This document shows, in pieces, positions 7,636 through 16,496 of a stretch of DNA of 32,924 nucleotides (position 1 is the stretch's first letter; every line of letters starts with the position of its first letter). The DNA is taken from assembly GCA_016716705.1 (NCBI GenBank), contig JADJVF010000024.1:1-32924 (forward strand). The letters are read 5' to 3'. The notes under the pieces were generated by a model. It did not search any database. It worked only from the letters and a program-made list of their open reading frames with translations, and was not told the DNA's origin. The DNA is from Holophagales bacterium. GTDB lineage: Bacteria > Acidobacteriota > Thermoanaerobaculia > UBA5066. Made by a program: the position numbers and the translations under genes.

Positions 7636-8862
7636 CTACATCTTCATCGCCACGACCGGGTCGAGGCGGGAGGCGCTGCGCGCAGGGAAGAAGCCGGCGA
7701 GGAAGCCGATGACTCCGAGGATGCCGGTGGTGATCAGGGCGACGGCGGGAGAGACCTCGGGCTTTCCGACGAATTCCTGGAGGCTCGAGGGGAAGACGGC
7801 GCAGATGCCGAGCGAGATCGCGAACCCGACCGCCCCGCCGATCGCCGTCACGATCATCGTCTCGACGACGAACTGCCGCAGGATCGCCCCCGACTTCGCG
7901 CCGAGCGCCATCTTCACGCCGATCTCCTTCGTCCTCTCGTCGACGATGACGTTCATGATGTTCGAGACGCCGATCCCGCCGACGACGAGCGTCAGCGACC
8001 CGACGATCCCGAGGAAGAGCGAGAAGGCGAGCATGAAGACCTCGAAGAACTGGAACTGCTCGGTCGTGTCCCACACCGAGAAGGCCTCCTTGTCCGCGGG
8101 ATCGAACTTCAGCCGGCGCGACAGCGCGGCGCGCAGGCTCTCCGTGACGGCCTTCGATTCCAGCGCCGAGGCCGGCTGGAACACGAAATTCGAGAGGTAC
8201 TTCCTGCCCGTCAGCGCCCGGAACGTCGTCCCGGGAATCCACGCCAGGTCGCTGTCGCGGCTGTTGTAGCTCGAGTCCTGCTGCTTGGCCGTCAGGACGC
8301 CGATGACGAGAAACGGCGAGCCGTTGAAGAGGACCGTCTTTCCCACCGGGTCGGTCCCCTTGCCGAAGATGTCCTCGGCCACCTTGTTGCCGAGGAAGAC
8401 GACCCGACGCTGGTGGCTCACGTCGAGCGGGTTCAGGAACCGCCCGCCGGGCACCGGGATGAGGTTGCGCATCTCCGCGAACTCGGGCGAGACGCCGGAG
8501 ACGTCGACCGGGTAGGTCTTCAGGTTGTAGACCATCTTCCAGCCGTCGGTGTACTCGCTCGACATCCGCTTCAGGCCGTCGACACGGGGCCTCACCGTCT
8601 CGAGGTCTTCGTCGGTGATCCGGACCCGCCGTCCCTTGCCGAGCCCCTGGTAGGGAATGGAGGTGAGGCCGGGCCAGGAGATGCAGATCCGGTCGCCGAG
8701 CCCGGCCGTCTGCTTGATGAGGTTCTTCTTCAGGCCCGCTCCGAAGGCGAGGAGGAGCGTCACGGCCACCGTCCCCCAGACGAGCCCGAAGACCGTCAGG
8801 AGCGTCCGGAGCTTCTGGCTCTTCAGGTCCCGGTGGAGCTGCAGCAGCGCGTCGCGGAGCAT
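7636..8862 (-). CDS. MacB/FtsX-type ABC transporter permease (first of pair)
   Basis: A 408-residue permease with the same plan as its neighbour: an N-terminal helix (about 19-42), a periplasmic domain, and three C-terminal helices around a VSNIMNVIVDERTKEIGVKM motif. It ends FFPARSASRLDPVVAMKM. The VMI-like core contains the family block RRVVFLGNKVAEDIFG. ATG 8862 has GAGGAAGGA upstream. The gene is separated from the fusion-protein gene by about 100 nt that hold a large hairpin, so this permease and its partners may be translated from a differently processed or partly attenuated mRNA. Confidence 0.93.
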   Translation of the reverse strand: MLRDALLQLHRDLKSQKLRTLLTVFGLVWGTVAVTLLLAFGAGLKKNLIKQTAGLGDRICISWPGLTSIPYQGLGKGRRVRITDEDLETVRPRVDGLKRMSSEYTDGWKMVYNLKTYPVDVSGVSPEFAEMRNLIPVPGGRFLNPLDVSHQRRVVFLGNKVAEDIFGKGTDPVGKTVLFNGSPFLVIGVLTAKQQDSSYNSRDSDLAWIPGTTFRALTGRKYLSNFVFQPASALESKAVTESLRAALSRRLKFDPADKEAFSVWDTTEQFQFFEVFMLAFSLFLGIVGSLTLVVGGIGVSNIMNVIVDERTKEIGVKMALGAKSGAILRQFVVETMIVTAIGGAVGFAISLGICAVFPSSLQEFVGKPEVSPAVALITTGILGVIGFLAGFFPARSASRLDPVVAMKM

Positions 8863-8925
8863 CGTTGGTCCTTCCTCGTTCTCTGTCCTTCTCCGGGTTC
8901 TCTCGCCTTCGGCCGCGGAGGGGGT

Positions 8926-8955
8926 CCGGGGGAAACCGGGCCCGGGTTCCCCCGG
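8926..8955 (-). other. Near-perfect 30-bp palindrome between fusion-protein and permease genes
   Basis: The two 15-base halves 8926-8940 and 8941-8955 are reverse complements with one mismatch, made almost wholly of G and C (CCGGGGGAAACCGGG on the left). It begins 6 nt after the fusion-protein stop on the minus strand. No T-run follows in the direction of transcription, so it looks like an intra-operon processing or mRNA-stabilising hairpin, not an intrinsic terminator. Confidence 0.7.
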
Positions 8956-8961
8956 AACGCT

Positions 8962-10068
8962 TCAGCTGATCTGCTTCGGCGGCCGCTGGACGAGCTGGTC
9001 GCCCTTCTTCACTCCGCTCGTCACTTCGATGTTCAGTCCATCGGAGATACCGGTCGTGATCTCGACCTTCCTCGGCTCGTCCTTCGGGTTCTTGCCCGGC
9101 AGCTCGACGAACGCCTTCTTGCCACCATCCTCGAACGTGACGAGACGCTCGGGAATCGTCACGACGTCCTTCTTCTCGCGGATGACGAGATCGGCATTGG
9201 CCGAGTAGCCGGCGCGGAGGACGATCTTCTGCCCCGGGTCGAGCTCTATCTCGACGTCGAAGAGCGTGGCCCCGTCCTTCTGCTGGGCCTGGGGTGCGAT
9301 CCGCGCGACCTTTCCCGTGACGACGTCGCTCGGCAGCGCGCCGACCTTGATGCGCGCCACCAGGCCGACGTGGAGCTTGCCGACGTCGATCTCGTCGACC
9401 GTCCCCTTGAAGATCAGGTCGGTCATGTCGGCGATCGTCGCCAGCTCGGTCCCCGGCTGGTACGACGTGAGCGGGACGACCGGGTCGCCCGGGTTCACGG
9501 CCCGGGTCAGGATCGTTCCCGCGGCGGGAGCGCGGATGATCGAGTCGATTCCGGACACGATCGACGTGATCTTCCCGCTGCGGGTGAGCTCGCGGTCCTG
9601 GTCGGCCTTGGCGACGGCGATCTTGGCGAGCTCGAACGCCTCGCGCTTGACGTCCACCTCGGACCGGGCCGTGACCCCCTGCTGGAAGAGCTCCTTCGCC
9701 CGGTCGTATTCGGACTTGGCGCGCGCGAACGAAGCGTTCGCCGACTCGACCCTGCGGTCCACCTCGGTCACCTCGAGGGGCGTCGGGTCAGGCTGGATCT
9801 CGAGGATCGGGTCCCCGGCCCTGACGGTCTGACCGACTTCGACCCGGCAGCCCTTCACGATCCCGGAGATCTTCGACTTGACCGAGAACTTCTGGCGCGG
9901 CTGGATCTGGCCGACCGCGAGGGCCTTCTCTGTGATCGACCCCGACTCGGCGACGACGATCTTCATCCCGTCGTCGCCCTTCTTCCCCGAGCTCGCGAGG
10001 GCGTAGATGCCGGTGACGACGCCGCCCAGGACGATCAGCCCGAGGAGCACCTTGAAGAGCTTGCCCAT
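8962..10068 (-). CDS. MacA-like periplasmic adaptor (HlyD/RND membrane fusion family)
   Basis: A 368-residue membrane fusion protein that would link the MacB-like permeases to an outer-membrane factor. It has an N-terminal membrane anchor at about 5-25 and a biotinyl-lipoyl half starting near residue 48 (GQIQPRQKFSVKSKISGIV). A coiled-coil hairpin lies around 100-165 (SANASFARAKSEYDRAKELF), followed by the second lipoyl half (IRAPAAGTILT) and a beta-barrel. ATG 10068 follows GGAGG at proper spacing. An in-frame ATG at 10134 would add 22 polar residues before the anchor and is less likely. First gene of a four-gene export operon; no outer-membrane channel gene is in the window. Substrate unknown: macrolide, peptide or lipoprotein are all possible for the family. 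Confidence 0.92.
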   Translation of the reverse strand: MGKLFKVLLGLIVLGGVVTGIYALASSGKKGDDGMKIVVAESGSITEKALAVGQIQPRQKFSVKSKISGIVKGCRVEVGQTVRAGDPILEIQPDPTPLEVTEVDRRVESANASFARAKSEYDRAKELFQQGVTARSEVDVKREAFELAKIAVAKADQDRELTRSGKITSIVSGIDSIIRAPAAGTILTRAVNPGDPVVPLTSYQPGTELATIADMTDLIFKGTVDEIDVGKLHVGLVARIKVGALPSDVVTGKVARIAPQAQQKDGATLFDVEIELDPGQKIVLRAGYSANADLVIREKKDVVTIPERLVTFEDGGKKAFVELPGKNPKDEPRKVEITTGISDGLNIEVTSGVKKGDQLVQRPPKQIS

Positions 10069-10243
10069 TCCCGACCTCCAGGACCCCGCGACGGGGCGAT
10101 TCGTCTCGCCGGCCGGCTCCGCTTCAGGGGTCATGCCCGCAGGTACGGAAGAGGAGGCGGAAGGTTCCTCAGGAAGAGAGGGTGCGACAGGATGTCTCGG
10201 TATGTCGCCCCGCCGAGGTTCGGCGACGGCCGGCGGTCCCGGA

Positions 10244-13096
10244 CTACCGGCAGACGACCCGGTTGCGTCCCGCCTGCTTGGCCTCGTAGAGGGCCGCATC
10301 GGCGCGCTTCAGGAGTTCTGCGAGACCACGGTCCGCGTCCGAGAGTGAAGCGACGCCGACGCTGACGGTCGCACGCTCGCCCGGTACCTGCCCGCCCGCC
10401 GAGGCGGAGGGCCGCACCTCCGAAACCGCCCGGCGGAGACGTTCTCCGACGACGAACGTCCCCTCGGGCCCGGTCATCGGGAAGACGGCGAGGAACTCCT
10501 CTCCGCCGTACCGGCCGACCGCGTCTTCGGTCCGGAGGCACTCGGACATCCGCTGCGCCCCTTCGGCGAGGAGCCGGTCGCCTTCGGCGTGCCCGAAAGC
10601 GTCGTTGAACTCCTTGAAATGGTCGAAGTCGATCATGGCCACCGAAAGCGGCAGGGAGCGCCGCCGGGCAAGCGAGAATGCCTCTTCCGCCGAGTCGAGG
10701 ATCGACCGGCGGTTCGGGAGGCCCGTCAGGGCGTCTGTGATGGCGAGCTCGGAAAGCTGTTCGTTCAGCCGGCGAAGCTCGTCGGTTCGCTCGGAGACGG
10801 TCTCTTCCAGGCGGGCGGCCGCGGACACCAGCCGCCGTTCCCGCCCCCGGACGACGAGCGCCGCCGCGAACGCGACGGCGGCGAGCCCGCCGAGGAGCAC
10901 GGGAAGCCTTTGCCACCACGGCGTTTCCACGGTCAACCTCACCGACGCCGGCGCGTCGGAGGAACGGCCGTCGACCGTCGTCGCCGTCACCTCGAAGACG
11001 TACTCGCCCGCCGCGAGGGCCCCGTAGGTCATCTCCGCCTGCCCAGGTTGGGCCGCCGTCCACGAGTCCGAAAGCCCGGTCAGCCGGTAACGGAACGTCG
11101 TCGCCCCCTCGTCGAGGAACGACAGGGCCGCAAACCGAAACGTCACCGGCGCATGTCGGAACGGCAGGAGCAGGTCCGCCTCTCGAGCAAGCCGTTCCTT
11201 TCCGACACGGATCTCCGAGACGGCGACGAGAGGAGGCACGGGTCGTCGCGGGGTCGGGATTCCCTGGAACAGGGACAATCCGTCCGTCGTGATCCAGACG
11301 CGCCCCCGGCTGTCGACGAAGAAGCCGCCCTCGTTGCACTCGTTCGAGCCGAGGCCATCGTTCGAGGTGAAGGCCCGGGTCTCCCCCGACGGTGCGATCC
11401 GGACGGCGCCCCGGTTCGTGCCGGCCCAGACGAACCCCTCGCGGTCCTCCCCGGCCCAGTAGATGTACGAATCGGGAAGGCCCGAACGCGCGTCGAAGAC
11501 CCTGGTCTTGCCGTCGGGCGCCCGCCAGAAGAGACCGCGGTCCGTGCCGACCCAGAGCCCGTTTCGCCGATCCTGAAAAATCGCCGTCACGGAATCCGAA
11601 GGTAGGCCGTCCGCCATCCTGAGCGACTGCGGCGGCGAACCGTCCTTCAGGCCGGCGACGCCCCACCCGAGGCCTCCGACCCAGACGGTTCCGTCGGACG
11701 CGACGTGGAGAACCGACACCGAGTCGCCGACGGGCTTCCCGGCCCGCGACAGGTTTCCTTCCCGGACGACGAAGAGCCCCTGGCGCACCGTGCCGAGGAG
11801 GAGCGCGCCGTCTCTCGAGAAGGCGATGCTGTCGATCCTCCTCGGAGCGCCCTCCGGCAAGGGGTACGGGCGCACCCCTTCTCCCGAGATCCGTGCGAGC
11901 CCCCGCGAAGTGGCCACGATCACGTCCCCAGAAGGCGCCACGCAGAACGAGCTGACTTCGGAGTGCGGCAGCCCGTCCTTCGCGGTGAACACCCGGACGA
12001 CGCCGTTTCCGGCACGCCGGACGATCCCCCGATCGTGCGCACCGATCCAGAGAGCGCCGTCGGGTGTCTCGGCCATGTTGTAGAGCGGCGACGCTTCGGG
12101 GAGGCCGTCTTCGGGCCCGAAGGTCCGGAACGCGGCCGGTCCGCGCCGGGCCAGTCCCGAGTCCGTGCCGAACCAGAGGATTCCCTCCCGGTCCTCGAAG
12201 GCAGCCCAGACTCTCGCGTCCGGAAGACCCTCCGCCATTCCGAACCGTTCGTAAGACGAGGCGCCGTCCCACCGGTAGGCTCCCTGGTCGCTCGTGGCGA
12301 TCCAGGTGGCGCCTCCTTCGGCCTCGCGGACGAGGCCGGAGACGTTCCTTCCCGGCGCTTCGTCGTTCCCCACGCGGCGCGCCGCGAGCAGGTCCGGGTC
12401 CACCTCGAAGAGCCCCGACTCCGTGACGCCGACCAGGAGGCCGCCCTGCGCCGCTGCCGCCAGGACGCCCACGGACCGGTTCGGGAGACCCGGGACGCTC
12501 ACGCGGGTCAGCGCGCCACCGGGGAGGAGTCGCGCGAGGCCTCGCGTCGTCCCAGTCCAGATGACGCCGTCGGACGTCGGGAGAAGGGCCACGACCTCGG
12601 CTCCCGCGAGGTCGCCGACCGACGGCACCGCCTCGAACGGGCCACCGATGGAAGACGCGACGAACAGCCCTCCCGAGGCGCCCGCGTAGAGCCTGCCGTC
12701 CGGCAGCGCCAGGAGCGTGTTGACGGTCGGCGACGTCCCCGAAGGGAGGGGAAGGACGGTCCAGGACCCGGACTCGAAGACCGCCGCGCCGTTTGTCGTC
12801 GCGGCGAGGACCTCACCGGCCGGACCGAGCGAAAGCGACTGGATCGAGGAGCCCGGGAGGCCCGTCGCCGCGTCGAAGATCTCGAAGCGGTGACCGTCGT
12901 AGCGGCCGAGGCCGCCCGTCAGCGTCCCGACCCAGATGAAGCCTTCGCGATCCTGGCAGACCGCAGTCACCTGGAGCTGCGGCAACCCGTCGCGGGCCGT
13001 GTAGACGCGCACGGCCGAGCGCACCGCCGCGGCCGGCGAGGCGAGGAGCGCCGCCGCCAGGGTGACCGCCGCAAGGAGGACGGGCCGAGCCCTCAC
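10244..13096 (-). CDS. Two-component-regulator-propeller sensor with diguanylate cyclase domain
   Basis: A 950-residue membrane sensor that should make cyclic di-GMP in response to a periplasmic signal. A signal peptide (cleavage near SPAAA) is followed by some fourteen propeller repeats with the recurring G-L-P-x6-V-x6-D-R-E-G-x-x-W-x-G-T pattern. Then come a Y_Y_Y beta-sandwich, one transmembrane helix (LPVLLGGLAAVAFAAALVV), a short coiled coil and a GGDEF domain. The active site is GGEEF (about 864-868) and an RTED inhibitory site (about 855-858) sits five residues before it, so the enzyme looks active and product-inhibited. It starts at GTG 13096, overlapping the TGA of the phosphoesterase gene as GTGA with no Shine-Dalgarno sequence, so it is probably made by translational coupling. 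The open frame extends further upstream, but only as a shadow. Confidence 0.93.
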   Translation of the reverse strand: MRARPVLLAAVTLAAALLASPAAAVRSAVRVYTARDGLPQLQVTAVCQDREGFIWVGTLTGGLGRYDGHRFEIFDAATGLPGSSIQSLSLGPAGEVLAATTNGAAVFESGSWTVLPLPSGTSPTVNTLLALPDGRLYAGASGGLFVASSIGGPFEAVPSVGDLAGAEVVALLPTSDGVIWTGTTRGLARLLPGGALTRVSVPGLPNRSVGVLAAAAQGGLLVGVTESGLFEVDPDLLAARRVGNDEAPGRNVSGLVREAEGGATWIATSDQGAYRWDGASSYERFGMAEGLPDARVWAAFEDREGILWFGTDSGLARRGPAAFRTFGPEDGLPEASPLYNMAETPDGALWIGAHDRGIVRRAGNGVVRVFTAKDGLPHSEVSSFCVAPSGDVIVATSRGLARISGEGVRPYPLPEGAPRRIDSIAFSRDGALLLGTVRQGLFVVREGNLSRAGKPVGDSVSVLHVASDGTVWVGGLGWGVAGLKDGSPPQSLRMADGLPSDSVTAIFQDRRNGLWVGTDRGLFWRAPDGKTRVFDARSGLPDSYIYWAGEDREGFVWAGTNRGAVRIAPSGETRAFTSNDGLGSNECNEGGFFVDSRGRVWITTDGLSLFQGIPTPRRPVPPLVAVSEIRVGKERLAREADLLLPFRHAPVTFRFAALSFLDEGATTFRYRLTGLSDSWTAAQPGQAEMTYGALAAGEYVFEVTATTVDGRSSDAPASVRLTVETPWWQRLPVLLGGLAAVAFAAALVVRGRERRLVSAAARLEETVSERTDELRRLNEQLSELAITDALTGLPNRRSILDSAEEAFSLARRRSLPLSVAMIDFDHFKEFNDAFGHAEGDRLLAEGAQRMSECLRTEDAVGRYGGEEFLAVFPMTGPEGTFVVGERLRRAVSEVRPSASAGGQVPGERATVSVGVASLSDADRGLAELLKRADAALYEAKQAGRNRVVCR

Positions 13097-14217
13097 GTGT
13101 GCAGGATGATCTCGACGATCTCCGAACGGAAGAAGAGTCTCATCGGAGGCCCCCAGGTTCCGGTCCCGCGCGAGACGGCGAGCGTCATCCCGTCGACCTC
13201 GTAGCGCCCCGCCTGGAACGGATAGGGGATCGCCGAGAGGTAGACGAACGGCCAGAGCTGCCCGCCGTGCGTGTGCCCCGAGAGCATCAGCCGGGCTCCG
13301 CGAGCCGCCGCCTCGCGGACGAGGAGCGGCGAGTGCGAGAGGTGGACGATGACGGCGTTCTTCGGCACGCCGGCGAACGCGCGATCGAGGGTATGGCCGT
13401 CGAGGCCGAGCTGCCGCCGTGCCGTCAGGTCGTCGACGCCGGTCAGGACGAGCCCGGGCGCCACTTCGGCCCACCCGTCGCGCAGCGTCCGGATCCCCGC
13501 CACCTCGTAGACCGCGAGGCACCGCTCGAGCCCCGCGTAGAACTCGTGGTTCCCGGTGACGCCCCAGACGCCCAGCGGCGCGCGGAGAGAGCGCAGCCCG
13601 GGAGCGAGCGGTCCGACCGGCCCCACCTCGCTGTCGACGAGGTCTCCCGTGACGACGACGAGGTCGGGCGCGAGGGCGTTCACCTCTGCGACCCTCTGGC
13701 CGAGCCACCGCTCGCCGAGGAGCGTCCCGAGGTGGAGATCCGAGAGCTGCACGACCTTCAGCTCGGTGCGCCCCCCCGGAAGCGAAAGGACGTTCACCTC
13801 GTGCCTCACCACGCGTGGGCCGCGCGCGGCCTGGACGACGGCGACCACCGACAGCACGCCCGCGACGGCGAGCGCCGCGGACCGAGCGGGGACCGTTCCC
13901 TTCGGCCAGAGCTTCCCGAAGCCCGTCACGACGTCCGCCACCAGAAGCGACGCGAACGCGAGGAAAAGGACTCCCATCCAGACGGCTCCGAAGAGCTCGA
14001 CGCCCCGCGCGAGAGCTCCGGGTGCCGCACGCGCGAGGACCCGCCCGAGAGGGTAGGAGAGCCAGAGCAGGGCGAAGACGGAGACTCGCGCCGCGAACGG
14101 CACGGCCCGCACCACGGCGGGAATCGAGAACGCCCGCTGGAACGCGTAGACGTGGAAGAGAGTCCAGACGGAGAGAACGATCCCGAGGAAGAGGGCGAGC
14201 CGCCCCGAAGCGCCCAT
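13093..14217 (-). CDS. Membrane-anchored metallophosphoesterase (YkuE/YaeI-like)
   Basis: A 374-residue protein with about four N-terminal membrane helices (roughly 7-27, 41-58, 74-98, 112-130) and a calcineurin-like phosphoesterase domain. The dimetal motifs are all present: SDLHLG (D160, H162), GDLVD (D192), GNHEFY (N223, H224), VHLSHSP (H292) and SGHTHGGQ (H315, H317). Relatives act on phospholipid-like substrates such as UDP-diacylglucosamine, but the substrate here is unknown. ATG 14217 has no Shine-Dalgarno sequence and lies 7 nt after TAGACT, so its mRNA is probably leaderless. The stop overlaps the GTG start of the downstream cyclase, making a two-gene signalling unit. Confidence 0.93.
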   Translation of the reverse strand: MGASGRLALFLGIVLSVWTLFHVYAFQRAFSIPAVVRAVPFAARVSVFALLWLSYPLGRVLARAAPGALARGVELFGAVWMGVLFLAFASLLVADVVTGFGKLWPKGTVPARSAALAVAGVLSVVAVVQAARGPRVVRHEVNVLSLPGGRTELKVVQLSDLHLGTLLGERWLGQRVAEVNALAPDLVVVTGDLVDSEVGPVGPLAPGLRSLRAPLGVWGVTGNHEFYAGLERCLAVYEVAGIRTLRDGWAEVAPGLVLTGVDDLTARRQLGLDGHTLDRAFAGVPKNAVIVHLSHSPLLVREAAARGARLMLSGHTHGGQLWPFVYLSAIPYPFQAGRYEVDGMTLAVSRGTGTWGPPMRLFFRSEIVEIILHT

Positions 14218-14224
14218 CCGGTGC

Positions 14225-14230
14225 AGTCTA
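14225..14230 (-). promoter_or_regulatory. -10 box TAGACT for a leaderless phosphoesterase mRNA
   Basis: TAGACT lies 7 nt upstream of ATG 14217 with no purine-rich ribosome site between, fitting transcription that starts at or next to the start codon. No clear -35 box is seen. Confidence 0.5.
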
Positions 14231-14269
14231 CGAGAGTCCGTCTCCGCGCCTTTTGCGCGCGGTCCCCAC

Positions 14270-14275
14270 TACAAT
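14270..14275 (+). promoter_or_regulatory. -10 box TACAAT for the POT transporter gene
   Basis: TACAAT ends 8 nt before GTG 14284 and 11 nt before ATG 14287. No Shine-Dalgarno sequence intervenes, so the transcript should have almost no leader. It shares a 69-nt divergent gap with the phosphoesterase promoter. Confidence 0.55.
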
Positions 14276-14286
14276 CCCCGGCCGTG

Positions 14287-15882
14287 ATGACCGAAGCAAG
14301 GCAGGACAAGTTTCCCACCGTCTTCTGGACCGCAAACGTCGTCGAGCTCTTCGAACGGGCGGCCTACTACTCGATGGCGAGCTTCGTCGTCATCTACCTC
14401 GGCCAGCTCGGGCTCGGGGCGTACTGGCCCTCGAACCTCAACAGCGTCCTCTGGACGCTCGTCTACTTCCTCCCGATCCTCTCCGGCACCATCGCCGACC
14501 AGGTCGGGTTCCGGAAGTCGCTCCTCTTCGCCTTCGTCCTCCTCGCCGCCGGCTACATGCTCATGGGGTCGCCCGTCTGGTTCGGCGGGGCGAAGCTGGC
14601 GACGGTCGTCGGCAAGGAGTTCACCGCGTCCTCGGGCCTCGTCGGCACGATCGTCGCGGGCATCCTCCTGATCGGCATCGGCGGGTCGGTCATCAAGCCC
14701 TGCATCTCGGGGACCGTGCAGAAGACCGCCGGGACCCTCGCGACGCTCGGCTTCGCGATCTTCTACATGATCATCAACATCGGGTCGCTCTTCGGCCGCG
14801 GCACCGCGTTCGTCGTGAGGACCCGCCCCGACGTCGTGCTGATCCTCGGGGTCGTCGCCGTCTGCGGAATCGCAGCCGCGCTCCTGACGCTCCTCGTCAA
14901 GTGGAACGTCCTCCACCGGGAAGAGCCCGGGACGATCGCGAAGACGACGTTCGGCGCTTTCGCCATCATCGCCAGCGCCATCGCCGGCATCTCCTGGGCC
15001 ATGCGTCTCCGTCCGGCGCCGGAGATGGCCGCCGGCAGCCCCGCTCTCTCCTACATCTTCGGCGTCGCCACCGCCGCCTCGATCGTCGCTTTCTTCGTCG
15101 TCCTCGTCTTCTACAAGGAGCCCGCGGTCGCCGCGAGCACGCCAGCCAAGCCGAAGAGGACGCCGGGCCGGATCCTCCTCGACATGGTCCTGGTGCTGAA
15201 GAACCCGCGCTTCGCCCTCTTCCTCGTCGTCATCAGCGGCTTCTTCTTCCTCTACAACCAGGTCTACAACGTCATGCCGCTCTACGTGAAGCGCGTCGTC
15301 GAGACGAGCCCGGCGATGGACCTCTACACCGCCGCGAACCCGTTCGTCATCGTCGTCTTCCAGCTCCTCGTCACGAGCTTCTTCGGGAAGATGAAGCCCG
15401 TGAAGTCGATGATCGTCGGCTGCGTGATCATCGGCGTCTCGATGGGCATCAACCTCTACCCGCTCTACGCGGACGGCGGTCTCCGCGCGCCCGTGGCCGA
15501 CCTCCTCCCCATCGCGTCCATCTTCATCATCCTGACGGTCGGCCTCATCGCGTTCGGCGAGCTCTACACCTCCCCCAGGATGTACGAGTACATCGGCGCG
15601 CTCGCGCCAAAGGGCCAGGAAGGGCTCTTCCTGGGCTACGCGAACCTGCCGCTGGCCATCGGCTCGCTCACGGGCGGCCCGGTCGGCGCGTGGATCTTCA
15701 ACGACGTCATGGCGAAGGGCGCCACGACGAGACCCGACGGCCTCCTCGACCTGAACCGAGCCGCCGCCACGCGCGGCTGGCTCCTCCTGATGGCCATCGG
15801 GTTCCTCTCGGCCGTCTCCATGTGGCTCTTCAACCGCTGGGTCGAGAAGCAGGAAGCGAAGGACGGGCCCGCCGCGATCTGA
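14287..15882 (+). CDS. Proton-dependent oligopeptide transporter (POT/PTR family MFS)
   Basis: A 531-residue inner-membrane symporter expected to import di- and tripeptides with protons. The proton-coupling ExxERxxYY motif is present as ELFERAAYY (E20, E23, R24, Y27, Y28). The family's loop motif reads LSGTIADQVGFRKS. About 12-14 hydrophobic segments are visible, and the length is normal. ATG 14287 is immediately preceded by an in-frame GTG at 14284; both lie just after TACAAT, and either could be the first codon of a leaderless mRNA. It is alone between a divergent phosphoesterase and the sigma-factor gene, with 38 nt to the latter. Confidence 0.93.
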   Translation: MTEARQDKFPTVFWTANVVELFERAAYYSMASFVVIYLGQLGLGAYWPSNLNSVLWTLVYFLPILSGTIADQVGFRKSLLFAFVLLAAGYMLMGSPVWFGGAKLATVVGKEFTASSGLVGTIVAGILLIGIGGSVIKPCISGTVQKTAGTLATLGFAIFYMIINIGSLFGRGTAFVVRTRPDVVLILGVVAVCGIAAALLTLLVKWNVLHREEPGTIAKTTFGAFAIIASAIAGISWAMRLRPAPEMAAGSPALSYIFGVATAASIVAFFVVLVFYKEPAVAASTPAKPKRTPGRILLDMVLVLKNPRFALFLVVISGFFFLYNQVYNVMPLYVKRVVETSPAMDLYTAANPFVIVVFQLLVTSFFGKMKPVKSMIVGCVIIGVSMGINLYPLYADGGLRAPVADLLPIASIFIILTVGLIAFGELYTSPRMYEYIGALAPKGQEGLFLGYANLPLAIGSLTGGPVGAWIFNDVMAKGATTRPDGLLDLNRAAATRGWLLLMAIGFLSAVSMWLFNRWVEKQEAKDGPAAI

Positions 15883-15908
15883 GAGATCGGTTTCCCCTGC
15901 GTCGGGAG

Positions 15909-15914
15909 TAATCT
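15909..15914 (+). promoter_or_regulatory. -10 box TAATCT for the ECF sigma gene
   Basis: TAATCT stands exactly 6 nt before GTG 15921, with CGTCCC between and no ribosome site. The same hexamer at 27369-27374 precedes the aminotransferase gene. This fits a leaderless transcript. Confidence 0.55.
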
Positions 15915-15920
15915 CGTCCC

Positions 15921-16496
15921 GTGCCGGGAGAGACCGCGTCCGTAAGACGAGCTCCGGAGGCGATGGAGCAGGATCGATCGGATCTGCCGTCGGGATCCGT
16001 CCGATCCGCCCCTGCCTTCGGCGCCCGGAGCTGGGACTGGGACGACCTCTACGCCCGCCTCGGCCGGAACCTCATCTCTCTCGGTCATCGCCGCTACGGC
16101 CTCACTCGCGAGGATGCCGAGGAAGCGCTGCAGAGGGCGGCCACCGCGATCGTTCTCTCGGCACCCTGCGTGAGGAGCCCGGAGGCGTATCTGACGGCCG
16201 TCTTCCTTCGGGAGTGCGGTGCGGTCCGAAAGAAGCGTCAGGAGACCCAATGGCGCGAACCCGCCCTCGGGGAGGGCTTCGACCCGGCCGACGACTCCTG
16301 CGAGCGGATCGAGGTCGTCTGCCGCTTCCGGAAGGCCTTCTCGCTTCTCTCCCCCTTTTGCCGGTCCGTCATGCGGAGCTGCCTGCTCGACGGCAACCCG
16401 AGGGCCGTGGCCGCCGCCGCGTTGCAGGGCTCGGAGAAGACCGGCTACAAGCGGTACCGCAAGTGCCTGAGGGTTCTCGCCAATGCGCTCGGCTGA
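15921..16496 (+). CDS. ECF-type RNA polymerase sigma factor
   Basis: A 191-residue sigma-70 family protein of ECF size. After about 37 unconserved residues comes a region 2-like helical domain (DDLYARLGRNLISLGHRRYG through YLTAVFLRECGAVRKKRQ), then a linker and a region 4-like domain (FSLLSPFCRSVMRSCLLDGN to the C-terminus, with a SEKTGYKRYRKC recognition-helix position). It overlaps the TPR gene by 14 nt. That gene starts with a zinc-binding anti-sigma motif, so the pair looks like a sigma factor and its sensor/antagonist. GTG 15921 lies 6 nt after TAATCT. The sequence is divergent from common ECF groups, so regulon and trigger are unknown. Confidence 0.8.
   Translation: MPGETASVRRAPEAMEQDRSDLPSGSVRSAPAFGARSWDWDDLYARLGRNLISLGHRRYGLTREDAEEALQRAATAIVLSAPCVRSPEAYLTAVFLRECGAVRKKRQETQWREPALGEGFDPADDSCERIEVVCRFRKAFSLLSPFCRSVMRSCLLDGNPRAVAAAALQGSEKTGYKRYRKCLRVLANALG

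Noticed and set aside
10131..12272. A 713-codon minus-strand frame inside the propeller cyclase gene
   Set aside because: It is a shadow frame with low-complexity Arg/Gly/Pro sequence. The cyclase frame contains the repeats and the GGEEF motif.
13099..14286. Long open frame on the plus strand upstream of the POT transporter
   Set aside because: It is antisense to the phosphoesterase and charged throughout. The transporter family starts at 14284-14287, just after TACAAT.
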